The notes below the pieces were generated by a model. It saw nothing but the letters and a program-made list of their open reading frames with translations, ran no database searches and was not told where the DNA came from. A program made the translations under genes and the position numbers. DNA of 64,000 bases from Paralvinella palmiformis (Eukaryota > Annelida > Polychaeta > Terebellida > Alvinellidae). The DNA is taken from contig JAODUP010000119.1 of NCBI GenBank assembly GCA_025642065.1, forward strand, positions 612,501-676,500, given 5' to 3'. Positions 25,829 through 36,363 of the stretch are shown here, piece after piece. Numbering within the stretch: the stretch's first letter is position 1; every line of letters begins with the position of its first letter.

Positions 25829-28140
25829 ACGAATACGATGGTGGGGAAGTGGGGGGAGTAGATGTTAACGTATTTAAATGGAATATAATTAGCGATCAAG
25901 ATATTTATAGTAAAGATATCACCAGCAGCTGCGCCACGGTACATTCGTGTCCTGCGGGATGTTTCAGGAACGAACAACATCCCGATATGCTTCGTGATTG
26001 CCCTTCGTTCATCATGGTAAGAGTCCTGGTAGTATAATATGATTAGCCATAATGTCTAAATACATATTGGAACATACAGTTTTGTCTCTCCAATAATTAT
26101 TGTCGCGCAAGGTTATTCTGAACGTGTTTTGTTATAACGACCCCCTCTCCCTTCCGCGATAAACGACAGACAGAATCCTGTTCAATAGGATTTTCTAACG
26201 CCACAACAGATATATCGGTCACTCTCGAAACAGCCGACAGTCACGAATCTATTAAAATTATATTCAAAATAGAAGGGACATCAAAGACAAATTTAAAAAC
26301 AGCACAGAATATTAATACCTGCTTATCCTGTGCTCTTTACCCATCAAATCTATCATATTGAACTAAATTGCTTCTCTAAGTATCATCCTAAGTGGATCAA
26401 TCTGACAAAACACTTTTCTTGTCTATGCTAAAATGTTAAAATCATATGTTTAAAACGTGAAGATTATTGCTATTATAAAGGGATAGAATTGGCAAGGCAA
26501 GTTTGTATATGCGTGTCTATGTGTCTCTGTGTCTGTCTGTCTGTCTGTCTGTCTGTATGTCTGTCTTTCTGTCTGCGCCTGTACACTGTATGCAGCTAAC
26601 TATTGTTTATTCTAGATATCTGATTATTCGATCATGTTTGACTGTCTGAGACAGCTCTAGTGGAGCATAACGTATCAGGGAAACATTGACTTTAGAAGTT
26701 ATATATGTTGGCTAGGTCATGTTCGCTCAGAGGTGGGGTGGGTGGAACGGAATACGAGAGGTCAGCGGGTCGAATCCAACGAGCCCTTTCTCATATTTCA
26801 TGGGGCCATTGGTCGAATCAGTTGTAACGTGTATATCTATTTGGTGGAAGATGGGTGATAAGTGAGAATTGTACACCCAACAGATGGCAGCCAGATATAG
26901 CATCCCCCCAAGGGAGTTGACGATAGGCTAGAATTGTATAGATCCATATTCCGGTATGGAGAGTGTAATGTCCTTGATACGGCAGTGCAAGATCGCGTGG
27001 TTATTGTCTCGGGGAAAACGTCTTTCGGCTAATAAGACCTGCGCATTTAGCGCTTTTCAAAGATGATTTGTCGGTCACATGTTTTTCATAAACTGAACAC
27101 GAAAAAGGGTAACAATAGGTTCTTCTGTCGCTATCCACTGCACGGAACCAAGTACTGTCATAATACGTGCAAGGCAAGGTCTTTCCCTTCCGGTATATAG
27201 TCGAGGCGAGAGGTAGATGAATGACGAGCAGCCATTCTACCATCCTTTTTGTACACTTCGATCTGCCGGTAATGATTTTACGTCACTCATTTCGGAGACA
27301 ATGGAGCGGTTGTCGTTGGCGAAATCAAGTCGTCAAACATCGGTCCGTAATCTCGGTAACTCGTTTGTTCGGCCCCCCCCCCTCGCTGGCTGCCTCCCTC
27401 ATATCGGCGCCCACTTCACGCCCTCGGAGGCGAGGAGGGAAAATTTGACATCATTACGAGCTTCACGTTTTAGGTTAATTGTCCGTGCCGGTGGGAGTGT
27501 TTCCGGTAAGCAGCAAAGCGATAGGCTAATATTTACATTCAACAGACGGTCGGTAAAAAATATTTCATCGTTTTTTTATGAAGCTATTCCGAGCAATGTT
27601 TGGACAAGGCAAGGTGATGTTTGCTTCTGGATCGGAAATGGGATTGCATCATGCAAACAGACAGCTATACGGAAAGCCGAGTTAGCTCGACCGGGAGTGG
27701 GTGGGGGGGTGGGGGTGATGTTTAGTGTCAGCGTCTGGCATTGGGATAATATGGCAACGCTGACACAAGACACAAGTGTGACATTATGGAAATATGATCT
27801 TCAATAAGGCAGATGTTAGGCGTGGCTTGCAGCGTTGCAGCCTTTTTGTTAATATATTGTGCGGCACGGAGAGAGAGAATTCATAATCTTGATTGATTTT
27901 CTACCTAAATACCTTATTATACAATCAATAGATATAATAGATTATGAAATCATGAGACAGGTATAGCACATAATTTGGTATTCTTATCAGGATCCGATTA
28001 CATTAGCACAGAACATAATGTCGAACAACATCAACAATTCACATGAAGGTAACTTATTGTGGAAGTGACTCTATATTCAACAATAAAGTTAGTTAAAAAT
28101 AATATCTACAGAAAATATGACATAGACCATTAAAATATGA
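25829..28140. other. Intron 1, distal unique part
   Basis: Includes a short TCTG tract (26528-26575), a tRNA-like segment (about 26712-26800, box-B-like gcgggtcgaatccaac) and a 196-codon frame at 27217-27807 (+). That frame is the longest non-repeat frame outside the gene exons, but it has no recognisable domain and no flanking splice signals that I could connect, so it is not called. Confidence 0.4.
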
Positions 28141-28161
28141 CGTAGACAACTAAGATATGAC

Positions 28162-28356
28162 AGGGGCGCCTCCGTGGTCTAGCGGTAGCGTGTTGGACTA
28201 CATATCTCTACCACCCCGTGTTCAAATCCCGGCGTGGGCATATCTGAAGTTTGTTTCATCTTTGACTTCGTTTCATTACCTTTGGGGGTCGCTCGGCCCA
28301 TTTAGCCTACCTTGTACACAAAAGTGGCCGTAAAACATCAATCATCATCATCTTCA
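28162..28356 (+). repeat. tRNA-derived SINE, family A copy 1 (full-length)
   Basis: The head has box A-like tggtctagcggtagcg and box B-like tgttcaaatcccg. The body has ggtcgctcggcccatttagc and aaagtggccgtaaa, and the tail is an atc repeat. It is inserted inside the 20-bp satellite: actaagatatgac flanks both ends and may be the target duplication, although the satellite itself repeats that string. Other copies are at 40341-40523, 41010-41061 (-) and 62665-62928 (-). Confidence 0.88.
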
Positions 28357-28541
28357 CTAAGATATGACGTAGACCACTAAAATATCATATAGACCATTAC
28401 AATATGATATAAATCACTACAATATGGCATAGACCATTAAGATATGTCCTAGACCAATAAAATATGACGTAGACCACTAAGATATGACGTAGACCAAACA
28501 AAAGATATGACGTAGATCACTAAAATATGACATGACCAAAA

Positions 28542-28736
28542 ATTACAAACCAGAAAAAAGTAATGGTTGACCACGAAACTTGACGTAGAATAAAATATGG
28601 AGTCAATTTGTATATTAAAGAATATGTCCACTCAAATTCACATGGATTAAATTAGTAAAAGTTGACGTGGACCATAAGATTAAAGCCACTAAAATATGAC
28701 GTAGAAAAAATTCATAGATCAGTTTATAAACTAGCA
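28542..28736 (+). repeat. Direct repeat flanking the satellite core, left copy
   Basis: Aligns end to end with 29274-29457: attacaaaccaga, ggagtcaatttgtatatta, ttcatagatcagtttat, aactagca. In several places the left copy carries gacgtag or ccactaaaatatgacgtag where the right copy does not, as if partly converted to the satellite unit. Confidence 0.85.
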
Positions 28737-29273
28737 CTAAAATATGACGTAGACCACTAAAATATGACGTAGACCACTAAAATATGACGTAGACCACTAA
28801 AATATGACGTAGACCACTAAAATATGACGTAGACCACTAAAATATGACGTAGACCACTAAAATATGATATAGACCATTAAGATATGACGTAGACCACTAA
28901 AATATCACATAGATCACTACGATATGACATAGACCACTAAGATATGACATAGACCACTAAAATATGACGTAGACCACTAAAATATGACGTAGACCACTAA
29001 AATATGACGTAGACCACTAAAATATGACGTAGACCACTAAAATATGACGTAGACCACTAAAATATGATATAGACCATTAAGATATGACGTAGACCACTAA
29101 AATATCACATAGATCACTACGATATGACATAGACCACTAAGCTATGACGTAGACCACTAAGATATGACATAGACCACTAAAATATGACGTAGACCACTAA
29201 AATATGACGTAGACCACTAAAATATGACGTAGACCACTAAAATATGACGTAGACCACTAAAATATTCGGATAC

Positions 29274-29457
29274 ATTACAAACCAGAGTAAAGTGAAGGTT
29301 GACTCGAAACTTGACTTGAATAATGTTTGGAGTCAATTTGTATATTAGAATATGTCATCTCATTTCACATGGGATTAAATTAGTCAGTGACGTGGATATA
29401 AGATTAAAGCAGTTCATTTGAATCAGAAAGATTCATAGATCAGTTTATGAACTAGCA
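29274..29457 (+). repeat. Direct repeat flanking the satellite core, right copy
   Basis: The right-hand partner of 28542-28736, 732 bp away. It appears to be the less altered version of the sequence, because it lacks the embedded satellite fragments. Confidence 0.85.
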
Positions 29458-29798
29458 GACGAAGAAAGTGATCATTAAAGTTTGCGACGAATTCACATTA
29501 CAAATTTGAATAATTTTCCATTCTACTTAAAATTTGAATATCCTTTTATCGACGTGGTCTCCAATTGTTGTTATACCGCTAAATGACTGCACTTTGGACG
29601 GATCGCGCTCTGGATTCATTTAATCGAATGACCAATCAGCAGACACGAGATCAGAACATTGCACTGACCTGCTCTTAAAAATTGCAAAACACTTTCACCG
29701 TCTAGCGGTAATGGTAAAATGAACTACTATTTGTGACGAAATGACGCCTCGTTGCTTAAATCTCTGAAAATGTTCACTTCGGGATTTTTTCCTCTCAG

Positions 29799-30029
29799 GT
29801 GTGTGCTATGCCGAGTTCGGAGTACGCGTGCCGAAGACGTCGGGATCTGCCTATATGTATAGCTATGTGACGGTAGGTGAATTCGTCGCTTTCTTGATTG
29901 GCTGGAACCTGATTCTCGAGTACATGATAGGTAGTGCTGCCGGAGCGAGCGCCTTAAGTGCCTGTTTTGATGCGCTGACCAACCACAGCATGAGTGCCTA
30001 CTTAGAAGATCACATCGGAACAGTGATAG
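29799..30029 (+). CDS. SLC7A14: SLC7A14-like transporter, exon 2
   Basis: The acceptor is cctctcag, and the phase-1 join restores the Gly of SGVCYAEF. It encodes about residues 99-175: [41 protein letters not shown] and the [19 protein letters not shown] segment, covering helices 2-4. The sequence is nearly collinear with vertebrate SLC7A14. The donor is gtaatg after GTG ATA G (phase 1). Confidence 0.93.
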
Positions 30030-30164
30030 GTAATGATCTTCTCGTAATACGTGCTATTATTAACCGAACTTAACCGGATTACCTAACAACTCGATCGTGT
30101 ACTTCTTTGTTTCCCTTTCGGGATCTTCATGTCACGTCAATATGTGAGAGTACCTATATCAAAG

Positions 30165-30352
30165 GTATTTGCCCATCCACCCATCCATCCATCCATCCAT
30201 CATATTGTTCATATTTATTCATTCATTCATCCATTCATCCATTCATTTATTCATTCATTTATCCATCCATCCATCCATCCATATATTATTCATTCATTCA
30301 TTCATTCATTCATTTATCCATCCATCCATCCATCCATCCATCCATCCATTAA
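30165..30352. repeat. (ATCC)n/(ATTC)n microsatellite in intron 2
   Basis: Alternating blocks of ATCC and ATTC between exons 2 and 3. Ile-His-Pro-Ser frames are artefacts. Confidence 0.95.
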
Positions 30353-30411
30353 CACCCATTCGTCCAAAATTCTGTCCATTTCTCCATAATATCTATATAT
30401 TTCTTATTTAG

Positions 30412-30620
30412 GAAAAACATACCCAGATTTCCTGGGATTCTTCATCGGTTTAATAATGACTGTTATACTGGCTGCCGGCGTACAGAAATCTGTCCGCTTC
30501 AACAACATCCTAAACGCCGTTAACTTCATCATCTGGATGTTCATCATGGTAGCAGGAATGGTCTATATGGATGGAGATAATTGGAAGTCTGTCGGATTCG
30601 CTCCTTATGGAGCATCAGGT
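30412..30620 (+). CDS. SLC7A14: SLC7A14-like transporter, exon 3
   Basis: The acceptor is ttatttag. It encodes about residues 176-245: TYPDFLGFFIGLIMTVILAAG, then VRFNNILNAVNFIIWMFIMV and a DGDNWKSVGFAPYGASG loop, that is, helices 5 and 6. The donor is a consensus gtaagt in phase 0. The adjacent GT two bases upstream would break the join to exon 4. Confidence 0.92.
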
Positions 30621-31232
30621 GTAAGTCGCCATAACGTAGACGTTCTGTTGATGATAGATTTATATTTGAGAAGTTAGCGTGTTAAAGTAAGCCAGTGTTT
30701 ATAGTTGAGAGTATCAGTTTAAAAATGCCGACAAATATTTTGTTGATTTTAATTATTATATAATATAGTCATGGCTTCAATCCTATCTTATTGCTTTTCA
30801 AGATGGTTATCCTAATATTTTGAGTTAACTTCTCAGGATCATCGTACCTTGTACGTTTACCTCAATCAATGTTTTGGTGACATTTTTACTAAAGTTACCT
30901 CGTATATTTAAAAAAAAATTATCTCTTAATCCGCTTTGTTTTATATTCTTCTCCATCATGTATTCTATTATAGTCTATTCTAGTATATTCTAGTCTATTC
31001 TATTATAAACACATTTCAGTCATCTAATAAACACCGTGCTACAACACATTTATGCCTAGGAGGGATTGGATTAACCGTAACTAGATCAACTTCCATGCCT
31101 GTACCTAGGACATTGCCACGATTACGGAGGAGAGGGTGGGGGGGGGAGGGCTGTCTGTTTTGTTGTCCTTCATTGTAATGTACGCTGTATGTGTCGAGGT
31201 CATGTCGACTCGTTATCTCTACCTTTTTACAG
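30621..31232 (+). other. Intron 3 of the SLC7A14-like gene
   Basis: Contains a short tctattctag repeat (about 30958-31002) and poly-G (31137-31146). Nothing else seen. Confidence 0.6.
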
Positions 31233-31457
31233 GTGTTCTCCGGTGCTGCCACCTGTTTCTACGCTTTTATCGGATTCGATATCATAGCGACTACCGGTGA
31301 GGAAGCTCGTAATGCCAGCAAGTCGATACCACGTGCCATCATCTCATCACTGATCATCTGCTTAATATCATACATCAGTGTCAGTCTGGTGCTGACACTG
31401 ATGGTTCCTTACTATGATATACACGGAGATTCAGCTCTCATCGACATGTTTGCCCAG
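31233..31457 (+). CDS. SLC7A14: SLC7A14-like transporter, exon 4
   Basis: The acceptor is tttttacag. It is exactly 75 codons and phase 0 on both sides. It carries the most diagnostic block of the family, [19 protein letters not shown] followed by [14 protein letters not shown], then [14 protein letters not shown]. This corresponds to helix 7, the conserved intracellular loop and helix 8. The donor is gtaatt. Confidence 0.95.
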
Positions 31458-31832
31458 GTAATTAATTATACACCTCTACTGTAATGCCATTTGCCGCCAA
31501 ATTGGCCACCGCGGGTACGGATTACTAATAGACGTAATGACCCTTAATAAAGCCCATCGCACCATTCGGACCATTTCGAGCTGAAGTCTGGTACCCTGGA
31601 AGTGGGATAGTTACCAAAAAAATACAACCATTAGTTAACTATTAACCTAATGCTTAGCACCCATACCACATAACAATTACCAGCTCGATATTGGCTTTGT
31701 CCTTAGGGATACCCGGATAATACATTGGCCAATTTGGGCGATTTAAAATAAGACACATTCGAAGCAGAATGTTTGTATTGTATTGTTCTATTGTAAAGAC
31801 GATTACTAATTTGATGTCATTGCCCGCGACAG
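31458..31832 (+). other. Intron 4 of the SLC7A14-like gene
   Basis: Unique sequence, no feature recognised. Confidence 0.6.
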
Positions 31833-31964
31833 AGAGGATTCTCGGCTGGCAGGTATATTGTCGCTATAGGTGCTGTATCCGCTTTGACTGTTAGTCTACT
31901 GGGATCGATGTTTCCTATGCCTAGGGTCATCTATGCCATGTCCAAAGATGGCTTACTTATTCGG
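31833..31964 (+). CDS. SLC7A14: SLC7A14-like transporter, exon 5
   Basis: 44 codons in phase 0 after ...gacag. It encodes [20 protein letters not shown] and [20 protein letters not shown], ending LLIR. The end is placed at gtatga, the only GT available before an in-frame stop. This leaves phase 0, but the next exon needs a donated phase of 2 (CG+A). One base too many is present in the GGG run at 31963-31965 if the protein is to continue into FLSH as in relatives. Confidence 0.88.
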
Positions 31965-32074
31965 GTATGAATCGGTTATATCAGCAATTCAATTACTAAT
32001 GCTCTTTATAATAAATGATTATTTATATACAGCGGTGTTAAAATATTTAACATATAATCGTATATATAAATATA

Positions 32075-32077
<3 letters not shown>

Positions 32078-32121
<44 letters not shown>
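32078..32121. repeat. (TA)n microsatellite in intron 5
   Basis: About 44 bp of TA alternation. Confidence 0.95.
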
Positions 32122-32125
<4 letters not shown>

Positions 32126-32178
32126 TACCTCTTAGTTGGTGCGTGATGGTCTCAGCAGATTTATATTTACTTTTACAG

Positions 32179-32303
32179 ATTTTTGTCTCACATTTATGAA
32201 AAAACTGGTACGCCATTGTTAGCTACAGTTGTGACTGGTTTGTTGGCTTCATGTATGTCATTACTCGTCGGTCTGCAGATTCTAGTGGAAATGATGTCTA
32301 TTG
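32179..32303 (+). CDS. SLC7A14: SLC7A14-like transporter, exon 6
   Basis: The acceptor is cttttacag. After one leading base it encodes FLSHIYEKTGTPLLATVV, TGLLASCMSLLVGLQILVEM and MSIG. The family normally reads R-FL-H across the junction, so the frame is clear on both sides of a one-base mismatch. Read in the phase given by exon 5 it would hit TGA after six codons. The donor is gtaaat in phase 1. Confidence 0.88.
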
Positions 32304-32434
32304 GTAAATACGGTGTTTATGTACATTGGCGGAATAAGTATTCGACTTTTAGCTTAGGGAAGTTTAGCATGTGCGTGTGCCACTATGATACCCAGTCGAA
32401 TGTTTATCTTCGTATCATCCATGTTTCGTTTTAG

Positions 32435-32539
32435 GCACGTTGTTGGCATACACGTTGGTGTCTCTGTCGGTTCTGATTCTAAGATACCAACCGACCAAAG
32501 AGGATCTGGAAATCCCCATACCGATGGCTCACAGACTCG
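32435..32539 (+). CDS. SLC7A14: SLC7A14-like transporter, exon 7
   Basis: The acceptor is cgttttag, and phase-1 entry completes the Gly of SIG-TLLAYTLVS. It encodes TLLAYTLVSLSVLILRYQPT, the helix containing the conserved TLLAYT motif, and starts the hydrophilic loop (KEDLEIPIPMAHRL). The donor is a consensus gtgagt in phase 1. Confidence 0.93.
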
Positions 32540-32812
32540 GTGAGTACCCGATGGAATAGGGAAACAAACAATTGTTTACCACTTTAGACATAAACACCGA
32601 CGGTTGATGTGGTCAGAATTTAAAGTATTCCAACAAATCGCCCGTTGCTCATCAATCAAGTAAAAACCGTTAATGACGTTGCTGCAGCCTAGAAAGTCGA
32701 TGTATTTGGTGTTCGTTTCGGATGATCTCAATTTTACTGTTCATGTCGTTGGTACTATGTCAGCCGCTGACATCCAGATAATTAACGAGCCGCCTTTCTT
32801 TCATGTCATCAG

Positions 32813-32982
32813 ACGCCATTGATGAGTCACCGGAGAACACGGACACTGATGACATCTTCGAAAAAGATCCAATAACGAAGAGGCGCATTAAAGACGATGC
32901 TCATCTAATACCTACAGAGGAAGATAAAAAACAGAAGACTTACGGCAGTTTGCCAGTCAACCCGGAAGTGGTTGACTCAAAG
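32813..32982 (+). CDS. SLC7A14: SLC7A14-like transporter, exon 8 (hydrophilic loop)
   Basis: The acceptor is catgtcatcag. It encodes an acidic, charged stretch of about 57 residues (DAIDESPENTDTDD, IFEKDPITKRRIKDD) ending KTYGSLPVNPEVVDSK. This matches the position of the large variable cytosolic loop of SLC7A14 and keeps its NYGT/TYGS-like end. Donor gtgtgt is weaker than average but gives a phase-0 join. Confidence 0.85.
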
Positions 32983-33323
32983 GTGTGTCGCTGTTTCCGG
33001 CTGTAGAACAAATAAATCGTCAAATTGTTTGGGTTTTTATTTATGAAATGGGAGGCCTTTGCTGGGCAAATTTAGTAGCTTGGTATGCTAAAGACCTTTA
33101 AATTAATAGTTCCAATCGCGTTCTTACCCGAGACTAAACAGATATGATTCATCATAGCAATACATTTCATTAAGGAGTTCCTACTTAGACATGTGTCACT
33201 TATGTATGTGCAAATTCCACTTCATTGGCGGGAGTTTGATACAATTTGAAAGCAATGATTGATTCTTTAACAACAAAATGTTTTAATTCAAATTGAGATA
33301 ATAAAAACTATTGTTATCTACAG
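32983..33323 (+). other. Intron 8 of the SLC7A14-like gene
   Basis: Unique AT-rich sequence, no feature recognised. Confidence 0.6.
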
Positions 33324-33432
33324 GTTGCAATGATTAAGAGATATGGTAAGATATGGTGGCTGAGACTTGGCTTCCCAAGTGATGATATGATACCAAACCC
33401 GAGAACTGGTAATACAGCAATTATATTTACAG
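33324..33432 (+). CDS. SLC7A14: SLC7A14-like transporter, exon 9
   Basis: The acceptor is gttatctacag. It encodes VAMIKRYGKIWWLRLGFPSD and ends TGNTAIIFT, equivalent to the amphipathic RIRLGLP segment before the last helix group of the family. The donor is gtaaaa in phase 1. A 64-bp TA run follows in the intron. Confidence 0.85.
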
Positions 33433-33470
33433 GTAAAACGGTCAAACACAATTATCTTTATTATCTAATG

Positions 33471-33474
<4 letters not shown>

Positions 33475-33538
<64 letters not shown>
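33475..33538. repeat. (TA)n microsatellite in intron 9
   Basis: About 64 bp of TA alternation, followed by about 380 bp of unremarkable intron. Confidence 0.95.
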
Positions 33539-33542
<4 letters not shown>

Positions 33543-33918
33543 CAAACCTTAATGAGAAGATCAGCCAAGCATGCTGAAATAACAAGATTAGCTTCCATAA
33601 TAAATTACATTAGTTATCTATAATTCATTCATCATCAAACATGGCATCAGATTCGCTATTGCAACACCTACAGCAATTAAAAGATGAATCATCATTTATC
33701 AGTTGTTACCAGATAATTTTTATTGTCAGCCAAGACAAACGGGAAAAAAGAACAACACAATCCACCATCTGACAGAAAACAATGACAATCTAGCTATCAA
33801 ATATCTAGCAACCAAAAACAAAACAAAGCAAGTGACAACAACAACAGTGATTTTGGTACAACATTATAATTGGATCTTTGTAATTTTCCTTAAATTGTCC
33901 GTTTTTGTTTGATGACAG

Positions 33919-34075
33919 GAGTATTAGCTGTGTGCTCAGTATCATTTGGGATGGTGATCGTGTTTGGTAGCTCTAGCCTCAGTCAGGGAGACGTGTGGGC
34001 TTACATCCTGGCACTGCTATTCCTCATCGCCATCTGTGCCTGTTTGATCATCATAATGCGCCAACCGCAGAACAA
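33919..34075 (+). CDS. SLC7A14: SLC7A14-like transporter, exon 10
   Basis: The acceptor is gatgacag. It encodes two hydrophobic helices, VLAVCSVSFGMVIVFGSS and VWAYILALLFLIAICACLII, followed by MRQPQNK, the RQP/QQP loop conserved in the CAT-like C-terminal domain. The donor is gtcagt in phase 2. Confidence 0.9.
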
Positions 34076-34237
34076 GTCAGTGTTGTCTTTGTACTTTTAT
34101 TGCTCGAAATTAATGCGGTCATAAATGGAATTTATTTTTTACCCTCTTATCGTTTCCGTAATATTGCGGATTTGTAATGTGTAAAGGCATTTGGTGGTTA
34201 TTTAAGAGATAATTTAGCAATGCCTATCTTTTTTCAG

Positions 34238-34365
34238 GAAAGAGCTAGAGTTTAAGGTTCCCGGTTTACCATTAATTCCCGCACTCGCTTTAATCTTCAA
34301 TGTCTACCTGATGTTAAAGCTACCTGCTCTAACATGGGCAAGGCTTGGAGTATGGCTTCTGATAG
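34238..34365 (+). CDS. SLC7A14: SLC7A14-like transporter, exon 11
   Basis: The acceptor is tttttcag. It encodes KELEFKVPGLPLIPALALIF, NVYLMLKLPALTWARLGVWL and LI. The FKVPxLPxxPxxxxxxNxYLM pattern is a hallmark of the last two helices in the CAT family. The donor is gtaata in phase 1. Confidence 0.93.
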
Positions 34366-34528
34366 GTAATATAACAAACACCAATTTTAACAAATTATAG
34401 CCACATTAGTAGAATGGTTAGTTAAAAGGATTGCATATTACGCTTACGATTATTCAAATTAAAAGGTACAAATCAATTTTATTATTTCCCATAAATCACT
34501 TATCAATATACATTATTGTTTTGTTTAG

Positions 34529-35280
34529 GCCTCGCAATATATTTCGGCTATAGCATGAGTCACAGCGCTAAGGAAAGAAAACAGAAACGTAAAGGTGACC
34601 TTGCAGAATCAGAAAGCCACCAGCCACCCACAATGGAGAATGTCTTGACGAAGATACCCGAAGGCGAGCAAAAGATAACCTTTGAAAAGCTTCCCGAATC
34701 TCTTCCTAATGGAAACAGCTCAGTCCTGCCACCTGGTGGACCACCAAGCCAAACAGGTGGTACAGATCCTGGCGAGTACATGAAACCTACCGATGACGTG
34801 GACACGTCTGGAGAACACCAGAGATCCAGACATAAGTCTGGCAGCATTCGCTTCGGGACGAAAGACGGTGGGCAACCACAAGAGAGAGATCATTATGGTC
34901 CGGATCATCCTGGCACTAACTTCCCGGAGAACAGAGAAGAGAGTGAAGTCGATCAAAACTATGATCTTGGCTATTACCAGGAACAGCGGCAGTCACAAGA
35001 ACGGCAACACCAGGAGCTTTACCGAGGAGGGTCGGTACCGGAAGCCGATGCTTATCAGCAGCAGTCTCACCCGAAGAGATACGTACAGGATATGGCTGAC
35101 GAGGGAGACCCGTTTGCCACGGACCAGATCAGATCCAGTTACAAACCTTCGGTGGCCGCTCCAGACAAATCCATTGCCCGCCCGAGACCGAGACCTCGTC
35201 GACAACAAACCAATCCATTGGCGCCAGTCGACCGTGACACCAGAGAACCGGCTAACCCATTCGTCGAGCAGAGCTGGTGA
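34529..35280 (+). CDS. SLC7A14: SLC7A14-like transporter, exon 12 (last coding exon)
   Basis: The acceptor is ttgtttag. It completes the last helix (GLAIYFGYSMSHS) and continues as a hydrophilic C-terminal tail of about 235 residues rich in Glu, Gln, Pro, Arg and Gly, with Tyr-Gln-Glu and Gln-Glu-Arg clusters and an Arg-Pro repeat (ARPRPRPRRQQ), ending NPFVEQSW before TGA. The tail is much longer than the roughly 100 residues I recall after the last helix in vertebrate SLC7A14 and looks intrinsically disordered. NPF near the end is a known EH-domain-binding tripeptide, which would fit an endosomal or lysosomal protein, but this is inference. Confidence 0.92.
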
Positions 35281-36324
35281 GGTGGGTTAATCGAGAAGTC
35301 TGAGAGGCGAGCCATGACATGGGTACGGAGAACATTGGACGATGTCGTCGTTGCTGTAAATCTTGTTGGTGGGAGTTTAAGATGTTTGTACAGCATAGTA
35401 AAGTAGTAAAGTAGTAAAGTACTATAGATATGGTAACTGAAAATAATGCCGTTTTAGGGTCCGATTTAGAGTTATTCCTCATTATGTTATTTAGAATATA
35501 GGTTCGATATTGGTGTACTGTGAGCTTCTCGTACGTGTTTGGACGATACGATTAACACGAATAGTTCGGATGGTTTGCGCTCTAGAGCGCCATAGATTGA
35601 CTTGCCATAATATTCTCATAGCTAAAGTGTCGATTGTATACAAAATTCTGATCCCAACTTATGATGCCGAATTTTCACAAAGTTAATTGAATCTCGTGGG
35701 TTGATACGAGGTTACTAAGTCCATCGGAACGTTACCAGTTCTTAAACAAAACAACAACAAACACAAGGACGAACAGAGTGATATCGTTAAACAAGACGTA
35801 TACCATTTATGTGACATTAGGAAAATATAATGCATATATGTATGCTTTCGTGTATGCAAGCATGTGTGTTGGCGACAGAGAGAGAGAGAATAGTGGAATT
35901 TATAAATATGAAGAAAGTATAGAATATTGTCAATAGTCTGGACACGATGGCACTACAAGATGGCGGCTAACGTTGATACGTGTCACGCCTATATTAAGTG
36001 TATCTAATATACTGGATATTTCCATTTGATTAGTGTCTTATGTAGTTTATGGTAGTGAACTGCTGAGGTTGTTCGCGTTTGACATTCCCATTGGCGTTCA
36101 GTCGGCAGAGGCGCTGTAGTACTAACTTTGGCGGGCGGGCACCGGTGTTCGCGCTCTGCTTCGATGGTGCTGCCACTCGGCGGCACTTTCACGTCTAGAC
36201 TAACTATTCCCCATCCAATGGCAGAAGAGTGACCAGGGCGGCTCTTTTTGTGTGATAAATAACTCGTCTGCGAATGAAACCCACATTTACTCAAAATGTA
36301 CATACATATATATGTAGATGTGTC

Positions 36325-36330
<6 letters not shown>
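35281..36330 (+). other. 3' UTR or downstream flank of the SLC7A14-like gene
   Basis: Unique sequence after the stop codon, with a gtagtaaa tandem near 35400-35420 and a short GA run near 35879. No clear AATAAA lies within the first kilobase, so the transcript end is not placed. Confidence 0.4.

Positions 36331-36363
<33 letters not shown>

Larger units (their letters stand above)
28080..29270. repeat. 20-bp minisatellite with tgacgta core
   Basis: The unit aaaatatgacgtagaccact repeats in phase from about 28110, most regularly at 28737-28860 and 28960-29265, with tat/cat/gct variants. A block of about 180 bp including the variant units recurs (about 28860-28950 and about 29040-29130), so there is higher-order structure. 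A SINE interrupts the left part, and a direct repeat of about 190 bp brackets the regular core. Confidence 0.93.

Noticed and set aside
27217..27807. 196-codon open frame in intron 1 of the transporter
   Set aside because: No recognisable domain, no splice sites that connect it to the gene in phase, low-complexity Gly/Val runs near the end, and a partly overlapping frame in another phase. GC-richer sequence can leave such frames open by chance.
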